A stretch of 14,482 nucleotides of DNA from VFZS01 sp964353255 (GCA_964353255.1 CAYGVJ010000131.1:1-14482); one strand, 5' to 3'. Positions 5,373-13,911 are shown, numbered from the stretch's first letter. Numbers and translations are program-made. The notes: a model not told the origin generated them from the sequence alone.

Positions 5373-8300
5373 ATGAGACGTTGCATCATTTTGCTGCTAG
5401 CTCTGGCTATCGTGTTGTCGGCTCAGGACTTCCGGGCCACCCTGAACGGTACGGTACTCGATCCGTCGGGCGCCGTGGTTCCCAAGGCACAACTCGAGGT
5501 CCGGAACACCGAGACCGGCGAAGTGCGTAAAGCCGTGACGCAGGCCAATGGCCAGTTCAGCGTTCCACTTCTGCCGCCGGGGACCTACACGGCCTCGGCC
5601 GAGGCGCCCGGCTTCAAAAAGGTGCTCCGCGAGAACATCATCCTCCGCGCGGGCCAGGCGTTCGGCATTGAGATGACACTCCAGGTGGGGACCGTCACCG
5701 AACAGGTCGTCGTCTACGCGGAAACGCCGGTGTTGGAGACCGAGAAGCCCGACCGCGGCACGGTCATCGACACTGCCCGCATCACGGAACTGCCGCCGGT
5801 GAGCCGGAACCCGGTGATGCTCTCGGTGCTGGTCGCCGGAGTGAGTTTCCGGGGAGGCTCCAACCGGGTGTTTGACCAGTCCTCCATCGATCAGTGGTCG
5901 GTGAACGGCTCGCCCAGCACCCTCTCGAATACCTTTATTCTCGACGGCGCGGCCAACAAGGCGCTACAGGGCCAGAACTACATCGGCTACGTTCCGGAGC
6001 CCGAGGCGCTCCAGGAAGTCCGCATTCAAACGAATTCCTACGACGCGCAGTACGGCAACAATGGCGGCGGCGTCGTCAGCATGACGCTGAAGAGCGGCAC
6101 CAACGATCTGCACGGCAGCGGCTACTACTATCGGAAGGACGCCCGGTGGAACGCCAACAACTTCCAGAACAATCGCACCGGCGTCAAAAAAGGTCCGGCC
6201 GTCACCAAGCAGCCCGGCTTCCAGCTTGACGGCCCGGTGTTCCTGCCGAAGGTCTACGACGGGCGCAACCGGACCTTCTTCATGGTTTCCTTCGAGCACT
6301 ACTACGACCGGGTTGCCAACTCCCGGAGGGACTCGGTTCCGCAGCCGGAATTCCTGAACGGCGACTTCAGCAACCTGGTGGATGCTCAGGGCCGCAAGAT
6401 CACGATCTACGACCCTGGCAGCGGCCGCCTGGTCGGAAGCACCTGGACGCGCGACCCGTTCGCCAACAACACGATTCCGGCAGGGCGGCTCGATCCCATC
6501 GCCAAGAATATCCTGAGCTACTTCCCGAAGCCCAACGAGCCCAGCGGCCACGGCCCCAGCCAGGGATACTCCTTTGGCAACCTGTTCCAGCCGGCCGGCG
6601 GCAAGGCCGATCCGACCAACAACTTCTGGAACTTCGCCACCAAGGTCGATCAGAACTTCAGTTCCAGGGACCGGATTTTCGGCCGTTTCGGAGCGAGCAA
6701 GCGGACGGAGCACAAGAACACCACCGGGCTCAATGATGCGCCCGGAGAAGGCGAATCGTACACCTCCCGCTCCAACCGCGCCATGGTTCTGGACTGGGTC
6801 CACACCTTGTCGCCCACGCTGATTTTCAACACCAACTTCTCTTACAACCGTTTCGTGCAGACCTCGAGCGCCGACGACAACAACGGTTTCGATATCACGA
6901 CGCTCGGTTTCTCGAAGACCCTCGCCGGCCAGATTTTCAACCCGTTTGACTTTGGCATTTACCAGTTCTCCGGATACTCGCAGTTGGGCTGGGACCCGCG
7001 CCTGAGCATCAGCAACGAATGGGGCATGACCCCGAACGTCTACTGGATTCGCGGCGCGCACAAGTTACACGCCGGCGCGGAGCTGCGCCTGACCCAGCTT
7101 GCGGTCAAGGACCAGGGCCAGCAATTCCTGCTGGCTTCCGCGACGGGCTTCACGCAGACGAACTACTTGCAGAGCGACGCCCTGAGCGGCAACAGCCTGG
7201 CGAGCTTCCTGCTGGGAGCCCCGGGCAGCGGGCAGGCGCGTTTTCCGGCTCAGACGTACGGGACTTACAAGTACCTCGCGCCGTACGTGCAGGACGACTG
7301 GAAAGTCACCCGGCGCCTGACGGTCAACCTGGGCCTGCGGTATGACTTCCTGGTTCCTCCGACGGAGCGGTTTGACCGCACTACTTCCGGCTTCGACCAG
7401 AAGCGCGTCAACTCCGCCAGTGGTTTGGTCGATCGGACCAAGTACCCCGAGGTGCCGATCCTCTACGGAGGCTTGTCGTTCGCCGGCGTCAGCGGCCAGC
7501 CACGACGGCCCATCAATACGTACTGGGGCGCCATCCAGCCCCGCCTCGGGGTGGCGTATCGGATCAAAGATTGGCTGGTATTCCGCGGCGGCTGGGGCCG
7601 CACCTACATGAACTTCCAAGGCAACGGACAGATTCAGGCCACCGGCTTCTCCTTCACGAATACCATGACCACCACCAACGACGGCGGGCGGACGCCGATC
7701 CCAGGACTTCTCCAGAACCCGTTCCCCAGTGGAACGCGCCTGCCCTATGGCGCGGCCCTGGGCGACCAGACATTCCTGGGCAGCGGCTTTACTTACTCGA
7801 ACCGGAGCTTCAGTCCGGCGTACCTTAACTCGTTCTCGGCGGGCTTCCAGGTCCGGCTGCCGATGGAGTCGTATCTCGACGCCTCCTACGTCGGCACGCG
7901 GGGGAGGGATATCGAAACCGCCGTCGGCATCAACAACATCTCGCTGGAGGCCCGGCGGCAGTGCGACTACTTCGAAGGCGCCACCAGCCAGGCCTATTGC
8001 AACACGAACGTTCCCAATCCTTTCCTGGGGCTGGCGCCGTGGTTCGGCTCAACGCTGTACTCTTCCACCCAGATCCAGCGCAATCAGCTCCTGTACACGT
8101 TCCCCGCGTGGGGTTCCGGTTCCATCACCGAAAACGCCCGCAACGACAACCGGTCCTGGTACAACGCGCTTCAAATGACGTTCGAGACGCGCAAGAAGGG
8201 CGGCCTGAACCTGATCTTCACCTTCACCGTCTCCAAGTTCATCACCGAGAGCGGCTACAACGATGTCCAACAGGGGATCAAGAGCCGCGGCCTGGACGGC

Positions 8301-8909
8301 GGCGACATCCCGGTTCGCTCGACGATGGGCGGAGTCTATACCCTGCCCTTCGGAAAGGGGCGCAAACTGCTGACCACCTCGAACCCCATCGTCAGCCGCC
8401 TGGTCGGGGGGTGGGAGCTCGGCTGGATCGGGCAGTGGAGCGCCGGCACGTCGCTCGGGTTTCCCAGCAGCAGCATGCTGTACGTCAAGGACGCCAGGCT
8501 GCCCGACGTTGACTGGGGCGCGGAAAGGGTCAACATCCTCAAGCCCTGCGTGGCGCAGTGGAATACCAACAACACCATCACGCTACAGCCCTTCAGCGTG
8601 GCCGCCGGGTGCACCGACTACAACTTCCTGATCCTGCCCTCGTACGCCCCGCGGCAAGTGCCCGGCTACTTCCCGAATGTGCGGAACTACTCGTATCCGA
8701 CCCTGGATTTGTCGTTGAGCAAAAGCACCGCCATCACGGAGCGGGTTCGGGTCCAGCTCCGCGCCGATGCCTACAACGCCAGCAACAGCGTCGGGCGCGC
8801 CACTGCCGCCACCGGCACCACGGATACGAACTTCGGAAGCGCGCTGAAGCTCAACAGCCGCAGCGACACCTATCGCACGATCCAGCTTTCGCTTAAGCTG
8901 GTGTTCTAG
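5373..8909 (+). CDS. TonB-dependent outer-membrane receptor, Oar-like, with carboxypeptidase-regulatory-like N domain
   Basis: A 1178-residue outer-membrane transporter. Residues 1-17 form a signal peptide (RRCIILLLALAIVLSA, then QDF). Residues about 20-105 form a carboxypeptidase-regulatory-like beta sandwich (LNGTVLDPSGAVVPKAQLEV, later LPPGTYTASAEAPGF). The plug follows at about 120-240 with VSRNPVMLSVLVAGV and YDAQYGNNGGGVVSMTLKSG. The rest is the beta barrel, ending in the aromatic C-terminal strand QLSLKLVF. Acidobacteria carry many such Oar/SusC-like proteins, usually linked to glycan or peptide uptake powered by TonB-ExbBD. No SusD-like lipoprotein is adjacent. The ATG at 5373 puts the signal peptide at the N terminus, but GGAGGG at 5353-5358 is an unusually long 14 nt away. 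The lyase gene follows on the same strand after 87 nt, so co-transcription is plausible. Confidence 0.9.
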   Translation: MRRCIILLLALAIVLSAQDFRATLNGTVLDPSGAVVPKAQLEVRNTETGEVRKAVTQANGQFSVPLLPPGTYTASAEAPGFKKVLRENIILRAGQAFGIEMTLQVGTVTEQVVVYAETPVLETEKPDRGTVIDTARITELPPVSRNPVMLSVLVAGVSFRGGSNRVFDQSSIDQWSVNGSPSTLSNTFILDGAANKALQGQNYIGYVPEPEALQEVRIQTNSYDAQYGNNGGGVVSMTLKSGTNDLHGSGYYYRKDARWNANNFQNNRTGVKKGPAVTKQPGFQLDGPVFLPKVYDGRNRTFFMVSFEHYYDRVANSRRDSVPQPEFLNGDFSNLVDAQGRKITIYDPGSGRLVGSTWTRDPFANNTIPAGRLDPIAKNILSYFPKPNEPSGHGPSQGYSFGNLFQPAGGKADPTNNFWNFATKVDQNFSSRDRIFGRFGASKRTEHKNTTGLNDAPGEGESYTSRSNRAMVLDWVHTLSPTLIFNTNFSYNRFVQTSSADDNNGFDITTLGFSKTLAGQIFNPFDFGIYQFSGYSQLGWDPRLSISNEWGMTPNVYWIRGAHKLHAGAELRLTQLAVKDQGQQFLLASATGFTQTNYLQSDALSGNSLASFLLGAPGSGQARFPAQTYGTYKYLAPYVQDDWKVTRRLTVNLGLRYDFLVPPTERFDRTTSGFDQKRVNSASGLVDRTKYPEVPILYGGLSFAGVSGQPRRPINTYWGAIQPRLGVAYRIKDWLVFRGGWGRTYMNFQGNGQIQATGFSFTNTMTTTNDGGRTPIPGLLQNPFPSGTRLPYGAALGDQTFLGSGFTYSNRSFSPAYLNSFSAGFQVRLPMESYLDASYVGTRGRDIETAVGINNISLEARRQCDYFEGATSQAYCNTNVPNPFLGLAPWFGSTLYSSTQIQRNQLLYTFPAWGSGSITENARNDNRSWYNALQMTFETRKKGGLNLIFTFTVSKFITESGYNDVQQGIKSRGLDGGDIPVRSTMGGVYTLPFGKGRKLLTTSNPIVSRLVGGWELGWIGQWSAGTSLGFPSSSMLYVKDARLPDVDWGAERVNILKPCVAQWNTNNTITLQPFSVAAGCTDYNFLILPSYAPRQVPGYFPNVRNYSYPTLDLSLSKSTAITERVRVQLRADAYNASNSVGRATAATGTTDTNFGSALKLNSRSDTYRTIQLSLKLVF

Positions 8910-8939
8910 ATCGCGGCCGAGGCCCGGGAGCGCGGGCGC

Positions 8940-8969
8940 GCTGCTACAGGGCGGGCTCAGCAGCCGCCC
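8940..8969 (+). other. Overlapping mutually exclusive hairpins ahead of the lyase gene
   Basis: GCTGCT (8940-8945) can pair with AGCAGC (8959-8964), and GGGCGG (8949-8954) can pair with CCGCCC (8964-8969). Each interleaves with the other, so only one can form at a time. They lie 12 nt before the lyase Shine-Dalgarno. There is no U-tract, so a simple terminator is unlikely; in such GC-rich DNA the structures may be incidental. Confidence 0.22.
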
Positions 8970-8996
8970 GCGGCGCGACGTGGAGAGGTGTGGTCT

Positions 8997-11255
8997 ATGG
9001 AACGACGCGAATTCCTGGCGGGCTCCCTCATGGTCGAGGCCGGCGCGGCAAGCCGTGAGGCGAACTGGGTAGCCTCGCGGCCCCGCCTGTACTTCGACCG
9101 GAAGAAGATCGAGCGCCTCCGCCAACGCATTCGTGCCGAGGCCCAGCTCGGGCAGGCGTGGAAGGCGCTCTTGTCGCGGGCCGGGCAGCTCCTGGAAAGC
9201 GAGCTAGTGCCTGAGCGGGTCGCCGAGCGGGGCGGGGGGCAGCACGCCAACTACGGCCGTCCCTCGGGCCAGACCTCGCAAATGGGCATCACCCTCGGGC
9301 TGGCCTGGCAGGTCACCGGCGAGAAGCGTTTCGCCGAGAAGCTCCGCGAGGCCCTGCTCTATTACGGGCGGTATGTCCGGTGGGGAGGACAAGGGCTGGC
9401 CGAGCGTGTCCCGCCCTGGCATTCGGAGCTGAACACGGCGCGCTTCTGCTACGGCTATGGCGTGGGCTACGACGCGATCCACGAATTCCTTTCGCCCGCG
9501 GACCGGCAGGCGATTGCGGAGGCGTTGGTTCGCCTCGGCATTCTCCCTGCGCTAGACGATTGGATACTGCCGGAAAAACGTATCCACGCGCTCGACTCCA
9601 TGGGCCATAACTGGTGGAGCGTGTGCGTAGCGATGGCGGGGGTTGCCGCGCTGGCTCTCCTCGGTGACGAGCCGGGGGCGCCGGCCTGGGTGGAGGCGGT
9701 GGCCCGTGGGCTCGCCCAGTGGTTCGACTACCGCGGCAACGTTCTGCAAAATAAGCCCGTTAACTTCGACCGGGAGGGAGCCTTCTACGAGAGCGTCGGC
9801 TACGCCAACTACGGCCTTTCCGAGTACCTGCGGTTCCGGCTGGCCTACGCCAACGTGTTTCCGGACCGACCCCTGCCGCGTCACGCGGCGCTCGAAAAGA
9901 CCGGTGATTTCTTCCTACAAACGATGTATCCGACCTCCTCGTCGTTCCTGACGGTGAACTTCGGAGACGCTTCGCTGCGCACCAGCGCGGCCCCGACGGT
10001 GCGGCTGCTCGCCGCCGCCGGCTTCGAGCACCCCGCGGCCGGATGGTACCTGAGCAAGACCGAGCCGGTCGCCAGAGACCCGCTGGCACTCTTTCAGGAA
10101 AAGGAGCTCCGCCGCGAGCGCCCGCGCCTGGCGGAGTCGGCGTTCTATGCCGACATCGGCTGGGCCACCTTGCGTTCCTCCTGGGAAGACGACGCCACGC
10201 TGCTGGCCGTCAAGTCGGGCTTCACCTGGAATCACGCCCACGCCGACGCCGGCAGCTTCATTCTGTTCCATGCGGGCGCCCCGCTGATCATCGACTCGGG
10301 CACCTGCGACTACTCGCGCCCCGAGTACACCGGCTACTACGCGCAGAGCCGCGCGCACAACGTGGTGCTTTTCGAGGGCCACGGCCAGCCGCCGGAGGAC
10401 CTGCGCCGGGGGTGCAAGTTCCCCGGCAGGCTGCACGGCCTCGTGGACGGCCTCGGGATCAAGTACGTCTACGCCGACTCGACCGGGCCGATGGCTCGCT
10501 ACCTCTCGCGCAACTACCGCCACTGGCTCTGGGCCGAAGGAGTGATCCTGGTCTTCGATGACCTCCTGGCCCACGCGAGCGGGCGTTTCGACTGGCTATT
10601 GCACTACAGCGGGACCGCCCGTCAAACCTCCGACGGCGCGGTCCTGGCGAACGGGAAAGCCCGGGCCGAGATCCGCTTCCTCTTTCCGGACCGCACAGAG
10701 GCGCGCGAGGAGCGGGGCCTGGCCCCCGGCTCGCCCGACCAGAGCGTGAGCTACCTGGCCTTCTCGCCCGCGATCCCCGCGCGCGAGCAGAAATTCATCG
10801 TGGCGATTGTGCCTGACCGGGAGGACCGCCAGGCTCCGCTCCCCTCACTCGAGCCGCTGCGTGGTCCGGAAATGATCGGGGTTCGCATCCGGCACGGCCA
10901 GCAGGTGACCTCCGTGTATCTCAACCTTCAGGCCGACGGGCGCCGCATGCACCTCAACAGCAACAACGTCATCGAGGGATGGGATACCGACGCCTATCTG
11001 GTGGCCATCACGCGGCCTGCGAGCGCGGATCCGGGCGACGCCGGGGCGGTGACTCGCTACTTCGTCGCCTGCGGGAGTTATCTCCGGAGCCAGGGCACCG
11101 TCGTCCTGGATTCCCTCTCCAAGGTGGACGCCGTGTGGCGCGCTGGCGAACACCCCGAGGTGCTGATCGCCGGCCAGGCGAACATCTGCCGCCGCCATCG
11201 CCGTCGCGGCTGGGCGACGGCCGGGGACCCTCTGGGTGGCTGGCCCCAGGCGTAA
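8997..11255 (+). CDS. Heparinase II/III-type polysaccharide lyase with Tat-like leader
   Basis: A 752-residue enzyme of the heparinase II/III superfamily, which cleaves uronic-acid-containing polysaccharides by beta-elimination. The leader MERREFLAGSLM is twin-arginine-like, though E13 shortens the hydrophobic stretch. An N-terminal alpha/alpha toroid contains MGHNWWSVCVAMAG (H204, N205) and REGAFYESVGYANYGLSEYL (Y264 or Y269 as the probable catalytic Tyr). The central beta domain carries NHAHADAGSFILF (N412, H413, H415, D417), LIIDSGTCDYS and RAHNVV (H454), the expected metal and structural signature. GGAGAGG at 8982-8988 is 8 nt before the ATG at 8997, preferred over GTG at 8988. The PL family (for example PL12, 15, 17 or 21) and substrate cannot be fixed by eye. 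The last 30 residues are arginine- and tryptophan-rich and fit the fold poorly. It follows the receptor and precedes the adaptor. Confidence 0.83.
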   Translation: MERREFLAGSLMVEAGAASREANWVASRPRLYFDRKKIERLRQRIRAEAQLGQAWKALLSRAGQLLESELVPERVAERGGGQHANYGRPSGQTSQMGITLGLAWQVTGEKRFAEKLREALLYYGRYVRWGGQGLAERVPPWHSELNTARFCYGYGVGYDAIHEFLSPADRQAIAEALVRLGILPALDDWILPEKRIHALDSMGHNWWSVCVAMAGVAALALLGDEPGAPAWVEAVARGLAQWFDYRGNVLQNKPVNFDREGAFYESVGYANYGLSEYLRFRLAYANVFPDRPLPRHAALEKTGDFFLQTMYPTSSSFLTVNFGDASLRTSAAPTVRLLAAAGFEHPAAGWYLSKTEPVARDPLALFQEKELRRERPRLAESAFYADIGWATLRSSWEDDATLLAVKSGFTWNHAHADAGSFILFHAGAPLIIDSGTCDYSRPEYTGYYAQSRAHNVVLFEGHGQPPEDLRRGCKFPGRLHGLVDGLGIKYVYADSTGPMARYLSRNYRHWLWAEGVILVFDDLLAHASGRFDWLLHYSGTARQTSDGAVLANGKARAEIRFLFPDRTEAREERGLAPGSPDQSVSYLAFSPAIPAREQKFIVAIVPDREDRQAPLPSLEPLRGPEMIGVRIRHGQQVTSVYLNLQADGRRMHLNSNNVIEGWDTDAYLVAITRPASADPGDAGAVTRYFVACGSYLRSQGTVVLDSLSKVDAVWRAGEHPEVLIAGQANICRRHRRRGWATAGDPLGGWPQA

Positions 11256-11281
11256 CTTCCGGCCTGCCTCGCGCGCCTTCA

Positions 11282-11307
11282 AGTGTAAGCGGTGCGTCTA
11301 GTACACT
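11282..11307. repeat. Inverted repeat AGTGTA...TACACT before the adaptor gene
   Basis: Arms 11282-11287 and 11302-11307 are exact 6-bp inverted copies with centres 20 bp apart, about two helical turns, directly upstream of the GAGGG ribosome site. It could be a repressor operator or a weak leader hairpin with a 14-nt loop. The 61-nt gap from the lyase stop contains nothing else clear. Confidence 0.25.
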
Positions 11308-11316
11308 GAGGGATCT

Positions 11317-12606
11317 ATGTCTGCTTTCGGCCATCCGGCCTCGGCGCGGTCCGGGAAGCGGCCCCGGCGCAGGGTGCCTCTTCTGCTCGCCGTAGTGTTG
11401 GCCGGAGCTGCCGCGGCCTACCTGGCCTGGCCCAAGCCGCAGCAACGCCCCCAACAAGCTACCCCAGGGACCGGTGTCCCGACCGCCAAAGCCGTCCTCG
11501 GCACCCTGGTCCGCACCATCCGGGTGGCCGGCCAGAGTTCGGCCCGCAACTACGCGCTGATGACCATCCCCGTGATGCGCGGTCCGGAGTCCCGCGGCAG
11601 CCTGACTCTGATGAAACTGGCCAAGCCCGGCTCTGGGGTCAAGAAGGGCGACTTGGTGGCCCAACTGGACACCCAGAGCGCTCAGGACCATATCGACGAC
11701 GCCAAGGACACGGTGGCGCAGTCCGAACAGGACATCCGCAAGCGCAAGGCCGAGCAAGGAGTCGATTGGGGCAATCTCCAGCAGACCCTCCGTGTCGCCC
11801 GCTCAAATCTGGAGAAGGCCCAGTTGGAGGACCGCGGCGGTCAAGTCAAGACGGAAGTCGAGCGTGAGCTGCTCCGGCTCAACCTCGAGGAAGCCCAGGC
11901 AAGTTACAAACAGCAGCAGGCGGACATCGAGGCCACCAAGGCCAGCGACCAAGCCGAGTTGCGGATGCTGGAGATCACGCAGGCGCAGAACAAGATCCAC
12001 CTGGACCGGCACCTCGTGGACATCGAGAAGTTCCGGATGAAGGCGCCCATGAGCGGCTTGGTGGTGATGCAGCAGGTCTTCCGCGGTGGCGAAATGGCGC
12101 AGATCCAGGAGGGCGATCAGGTTTCCGCCGGCCAGCAGATCATGAAGATCGTCGATCCCACCAGCATGCAGGTGGACGCCGCCATCAACCAGAGTCAAAG
12201 CAGCCAGCTTCGCCTCGGGCTGCCGGCCGCTGTCGGCCTGGACGCCTTCCCCGAGCTGCGCCTCAAGGGGCATGTCTACAGCGTCGGCGCACTGGCCGCC
12301 CGCAGCGGACGAGAGAGCTACTACATCCGTAGCGTCCCGGTGCGCGTGGCCATTCAGGGCAGTGACTCACGCCTCATTCCAGACCTTTCAGCCTGGGCCG
12401 ATATCGAAGTCGAGCGCCAGGAGAACGTGCTCCTGATACCGCGGGAGGCCGTGCAGTTCGAGGGAGACAGCCCGGTGGTCTATGTGAAGCGACTGGAGGG
12501 ACTGGAAAAGCGGGCGGTCATCCTGGGCCTCTCGAACAACAGTCACGTGGCGGTGACTTCCGGGCTCGAAGCCGGCGAGGAAGTCCTGCTGGGTGCGCCC
12601 AAGTAG
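11317..12606 (+). CDS. Membrane-fusion (HlyD/MacA-like) periplasmic adaptor subunit
   Basis: A 429-residue adaptor that would bridge an inner-membrane pump to an outer-membrane channel. Basic residues (KRPRRR) precede a membrane anchor at about 20-38. The first lipoyl half follows, with AKPGSGVKKGDLVAQLDT at about 102-119. Residues 120-229 are a long, Q/E/K-rich alpha-helical coiled coil. FRMKAPMSGLVV at 229-240 starts the second lipoyl half, with EGDQVSAGQQIMKIVDP, followed by beta-barrel and membrane-proximal domains (LLIPREAVQFEGDSPVVYV). Length and domain order fit MacA/RND adaptors. GAGGG lies 4 nt before the ATG. No ABC permease, RND pump or TolC-like gene neighbours it; the next gene converges, so the partner must be elsewhere. 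Whether it exports something linked to the glycan locus is unknown. Confidence 0.85.
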   Translation: MSAFGHPASARSGKRPRRRVPLLLAVVLAGAAAAYLAWPKPQQRPQQATPGTGVPTAKAVLGTLVRTIRVAGQSSARNYALMTIPVMRGPESRGSLTLMKLAKPGSGVKKGDLVAQLDTQSAQDHIDDAKDTVAQSEQDIRKRKAEQGVDWGNLQQTLRVARSNLEKAQLEDRGGQVKTEVERELLRLNLEEAQASYKQQQADIEATKASDQAELRMLEITQAQNKIHLDRHLVDIEKFRMKAPMSGLVVMQQVFRGGEMAQIQEGDQVSAGQQIMKIVDPTSMQVDAAINQSQSSQLRLGLPAAVGLDAFPELRLKGHVYSVGALAARSGRESYYIRSVPVRVAIQGSDSRLIPDLSAWADIEVERQENVLLIPREAVQFEGDSPVVYVKRLEGLEKRAVILGLSNNSHVAVTSGLEAGEEVLLGAPK

Positions 12607-12667
12607 CGCCGGAGAAGCTGCAAAGAACCCTGATTTCGGCAAGTCGGGAGACTTACCCCACCCGGTG

Positions 12668-13444
12668 TCACGCCTCTTTTTCCGCAATCAGGATCAACGA
12701 CTGGCCCAGTGGCAAGTTTATGCCTGCCCCCAGCCAAATCGACTCGCCGGCCAGAGGGAGGTAAAGCAGCCGGTCCAGCCAGTGCGGCAGCGGGGCCAGC
12801 CCGCTCGACGGCGGGCGGCGCGTGAGCGGCTCCCACACCCGGAACCTGGCCAGCGCCACCGGCAACAGGATCGAATTGGCGTACGTGCAGCGCAGCACCC
12901 GGAACCCCTGACGCTCGGTGAGCGCCCTGAGGCGCCTGCGCGTGAAGCGTTGCCGCTCGCCAGCGTACTCGGAGTGACGACTCCGCAGCAGGTCCAGCGC
13001 CGAAACCCGCAGCACCAGCAGCCCGGACGGGGCGAGCACGCGTGCCAGTTCCTTCACCGCCCTCTCCTCTTCCCCGCGCGGGAAGTGCACTAGCACGTCC
13101 AGCGAGAAAACCGCCTGAAAGCAACCCGAGGGGAACGGCAAAGCCGCTATGTCGGCCTGGGCCAGCCGCCCGACGCCCAGGCGGCGGCCCCAGGCGAGTC
13201 CTGCCGCGGAGTAGTCCACCGGGAACAGGCGCCAGCCGTAGCGCCTCTCGAGCAGGCCGGCGAAGTAGCCGGTGCCGCAACCAGCCTCCAGGACCCGGTC
13301 TAACTGGCGCCCGCCGGCCAGCGGGTCAAGCAGGCGGAACAGCACGCGCCGCATGCCGCGAAACCACCAGAACTGGTCCTCAGCCCTGGCGATATTGGCG
13401 AATTCGGCCGGGTTCATCGGTGAGGAGGCGCGCTCGGCAGGCAC
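12668..13444 (-). CDS. Class I SAM-dependent methyltransferase
   Basis: A 258-residue methyltransferase. Motif I is VLEAGCGTGYFAG at 51-63, the acidic ribose-binding residue is D77 in PVDYSAAGL, and QADIAALPFP at 96-105 and FSLDVLVHFP at about 113-122 are motifs II-III of the Methyltransf_11 type. The N-terminal RAEDQFWWFRGMRR is typical of a family often found with cell-envelope or lipid genes, and the C-terminal part is hydrophobic (NSILLPVALARF), so a membrane-associated substrate is possible. The target is not identifiable. The GTG start at 13444 is supported by AAGGA 5 nt upstream; the internal ATG at 13417 has no SD. It lies 8 nt downstream of the JAMM peptidase stop, so the two genes are probably co-transcribed and translationally coupled. 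It converges on the adaptor with a 61-nt gap. Confidence 0.85.
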   Translation of the reverse strand: MPAERASSPMNPAEFANIARAEDQFWWFRGMRRVLFRLLDPLAGGRQLDRVLEAGCGTGYFAGLLERRYGWRLFPVDYSAAGLAWGRRLGVGRLAQADIAALPFPSGCFQAVFSLDVLVHFPRGEEERAVKELARVLAPSGLLVLRVSALDLLRSRHSEYAGERQRFTRRRLRALTERQGFRVLRCTYANSILLPVALARFRVWEPLTRRPPSSGLAPLPHWLDRLLYLPLAGESIWLGAGINLPLGQSLILIAEKEA

Positions 13445-13449
13445 TGGCT

Positions 13450-13454
13450 TCCTT
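13450..13454 (-). promoter_or_regulatory. Shine-Dalgarno AAGGA for the methyltransferase, overlapping the upstream stop
   Basis: On the minus strand the JAMM gene ends with TAA at 13455-13453 and AAGGA runs through that stop, 5 nt before GTG at 13444. The overlap fixes the start codon and points to coupled translation. Confidence 0.65.
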
Positions 13455-13902
13455 ATAGCGGAAGCGCTTCGCGGTGCGCAAGGCCGCCTTCCGGCGTGAT
13501 GACTTCCTCCGGCACCGGGCCGCGTTCCGGGTTGAGCACCCAGCTAAGGGCGCCTAGGACTCGCCCGGCGCGCACCGACAGGATCAGGTAGGAGAACCAG
13601 GGGCAGGCGTTCCGCTGATCCTCGTCGGAAAACCGGGCCGCGCAGTCGGGATGGGAGTGGTAGATTCCCACTAGCCACAGACCTTGCCGCCGCGCCTCGA
13701 TCTCCGCTGCCGCCAGATCGCGTGATCGAACCGCGTAGCGCGCCTGCCGGCCGCTCGGGGCGACGTTTTCCAGCGGCAGTGCGCGCGTGACCAGCTTCGC
13801 GCCGCCGATCAGCGCGCCGCAACACTCCTCGGGATAGGCGCCGACGGCGTGAGCCAGCATGGTCTGCCAGGCCCGGGCTTCGATGCGCAGTGCGGGGTTC
13901 AA
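13453..13902 (-). CDS. JAMM/Mov34 (MPN+) zinc metallopeptidase
   Basis: A compact 149-residue JAB1/MPN/Mov34 domain. The catalytic Glu is E26 in YPEECCGALIGG. The zinc signature HxHPx(6)SxxD is complete: H82, H84, P85, S92 and D95 within YHSHPDCAARFSDED. Bacterial stand-alone members such as mycobacterial Mec remove a residue or tail from the C terminus of a ubiquitin-like sulfur carrier. No ThiS/MoaD/CysO-like gene is visible here, so that role is only an analogy. The start is unusual: the frame begins at TTG (13902), 9 nt after the rpoD stop, with no good SD, which fits translational coupling to rpoD. An alternative ATG at 13860 would still keep E26 but leaves only 11 residues before it. 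It lies between rpoD and the methyltransferase on the same strand. Confidence 0.86.
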   Translation of the reverse strand: MNPALRIEARAWQTMLAHAVGAYPEECCGALIGGAKLVTRALPLENVAPSGRQARYAVRSRDLAAAEIEARRQGLWLVGIYHSHPDCAARFSDEDQRNACPWFSYLILSVRAGRVLGALSWVLNPERGPVPEEVITPEGGLAHREALPL

Positions 13903-13911
13903 CTTCGCGCG

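Noticed and set aside
5964..7061. A 365-codon minus-strand frame inside the TonB receptor gene
   Set aside because: Val/Ala/Gly/Arg-rich with no recognisable fold. The plus-strand receptor sequence is continuous and well conserved in motif order.
12641..12654. AAGTC-GGGA-GACTT hairpin between the converging adaptor and methyltransferase genes as a terminator
   Set aside because: Only five base pairs, and no T-tract follows on either strand. It is too weak to call.
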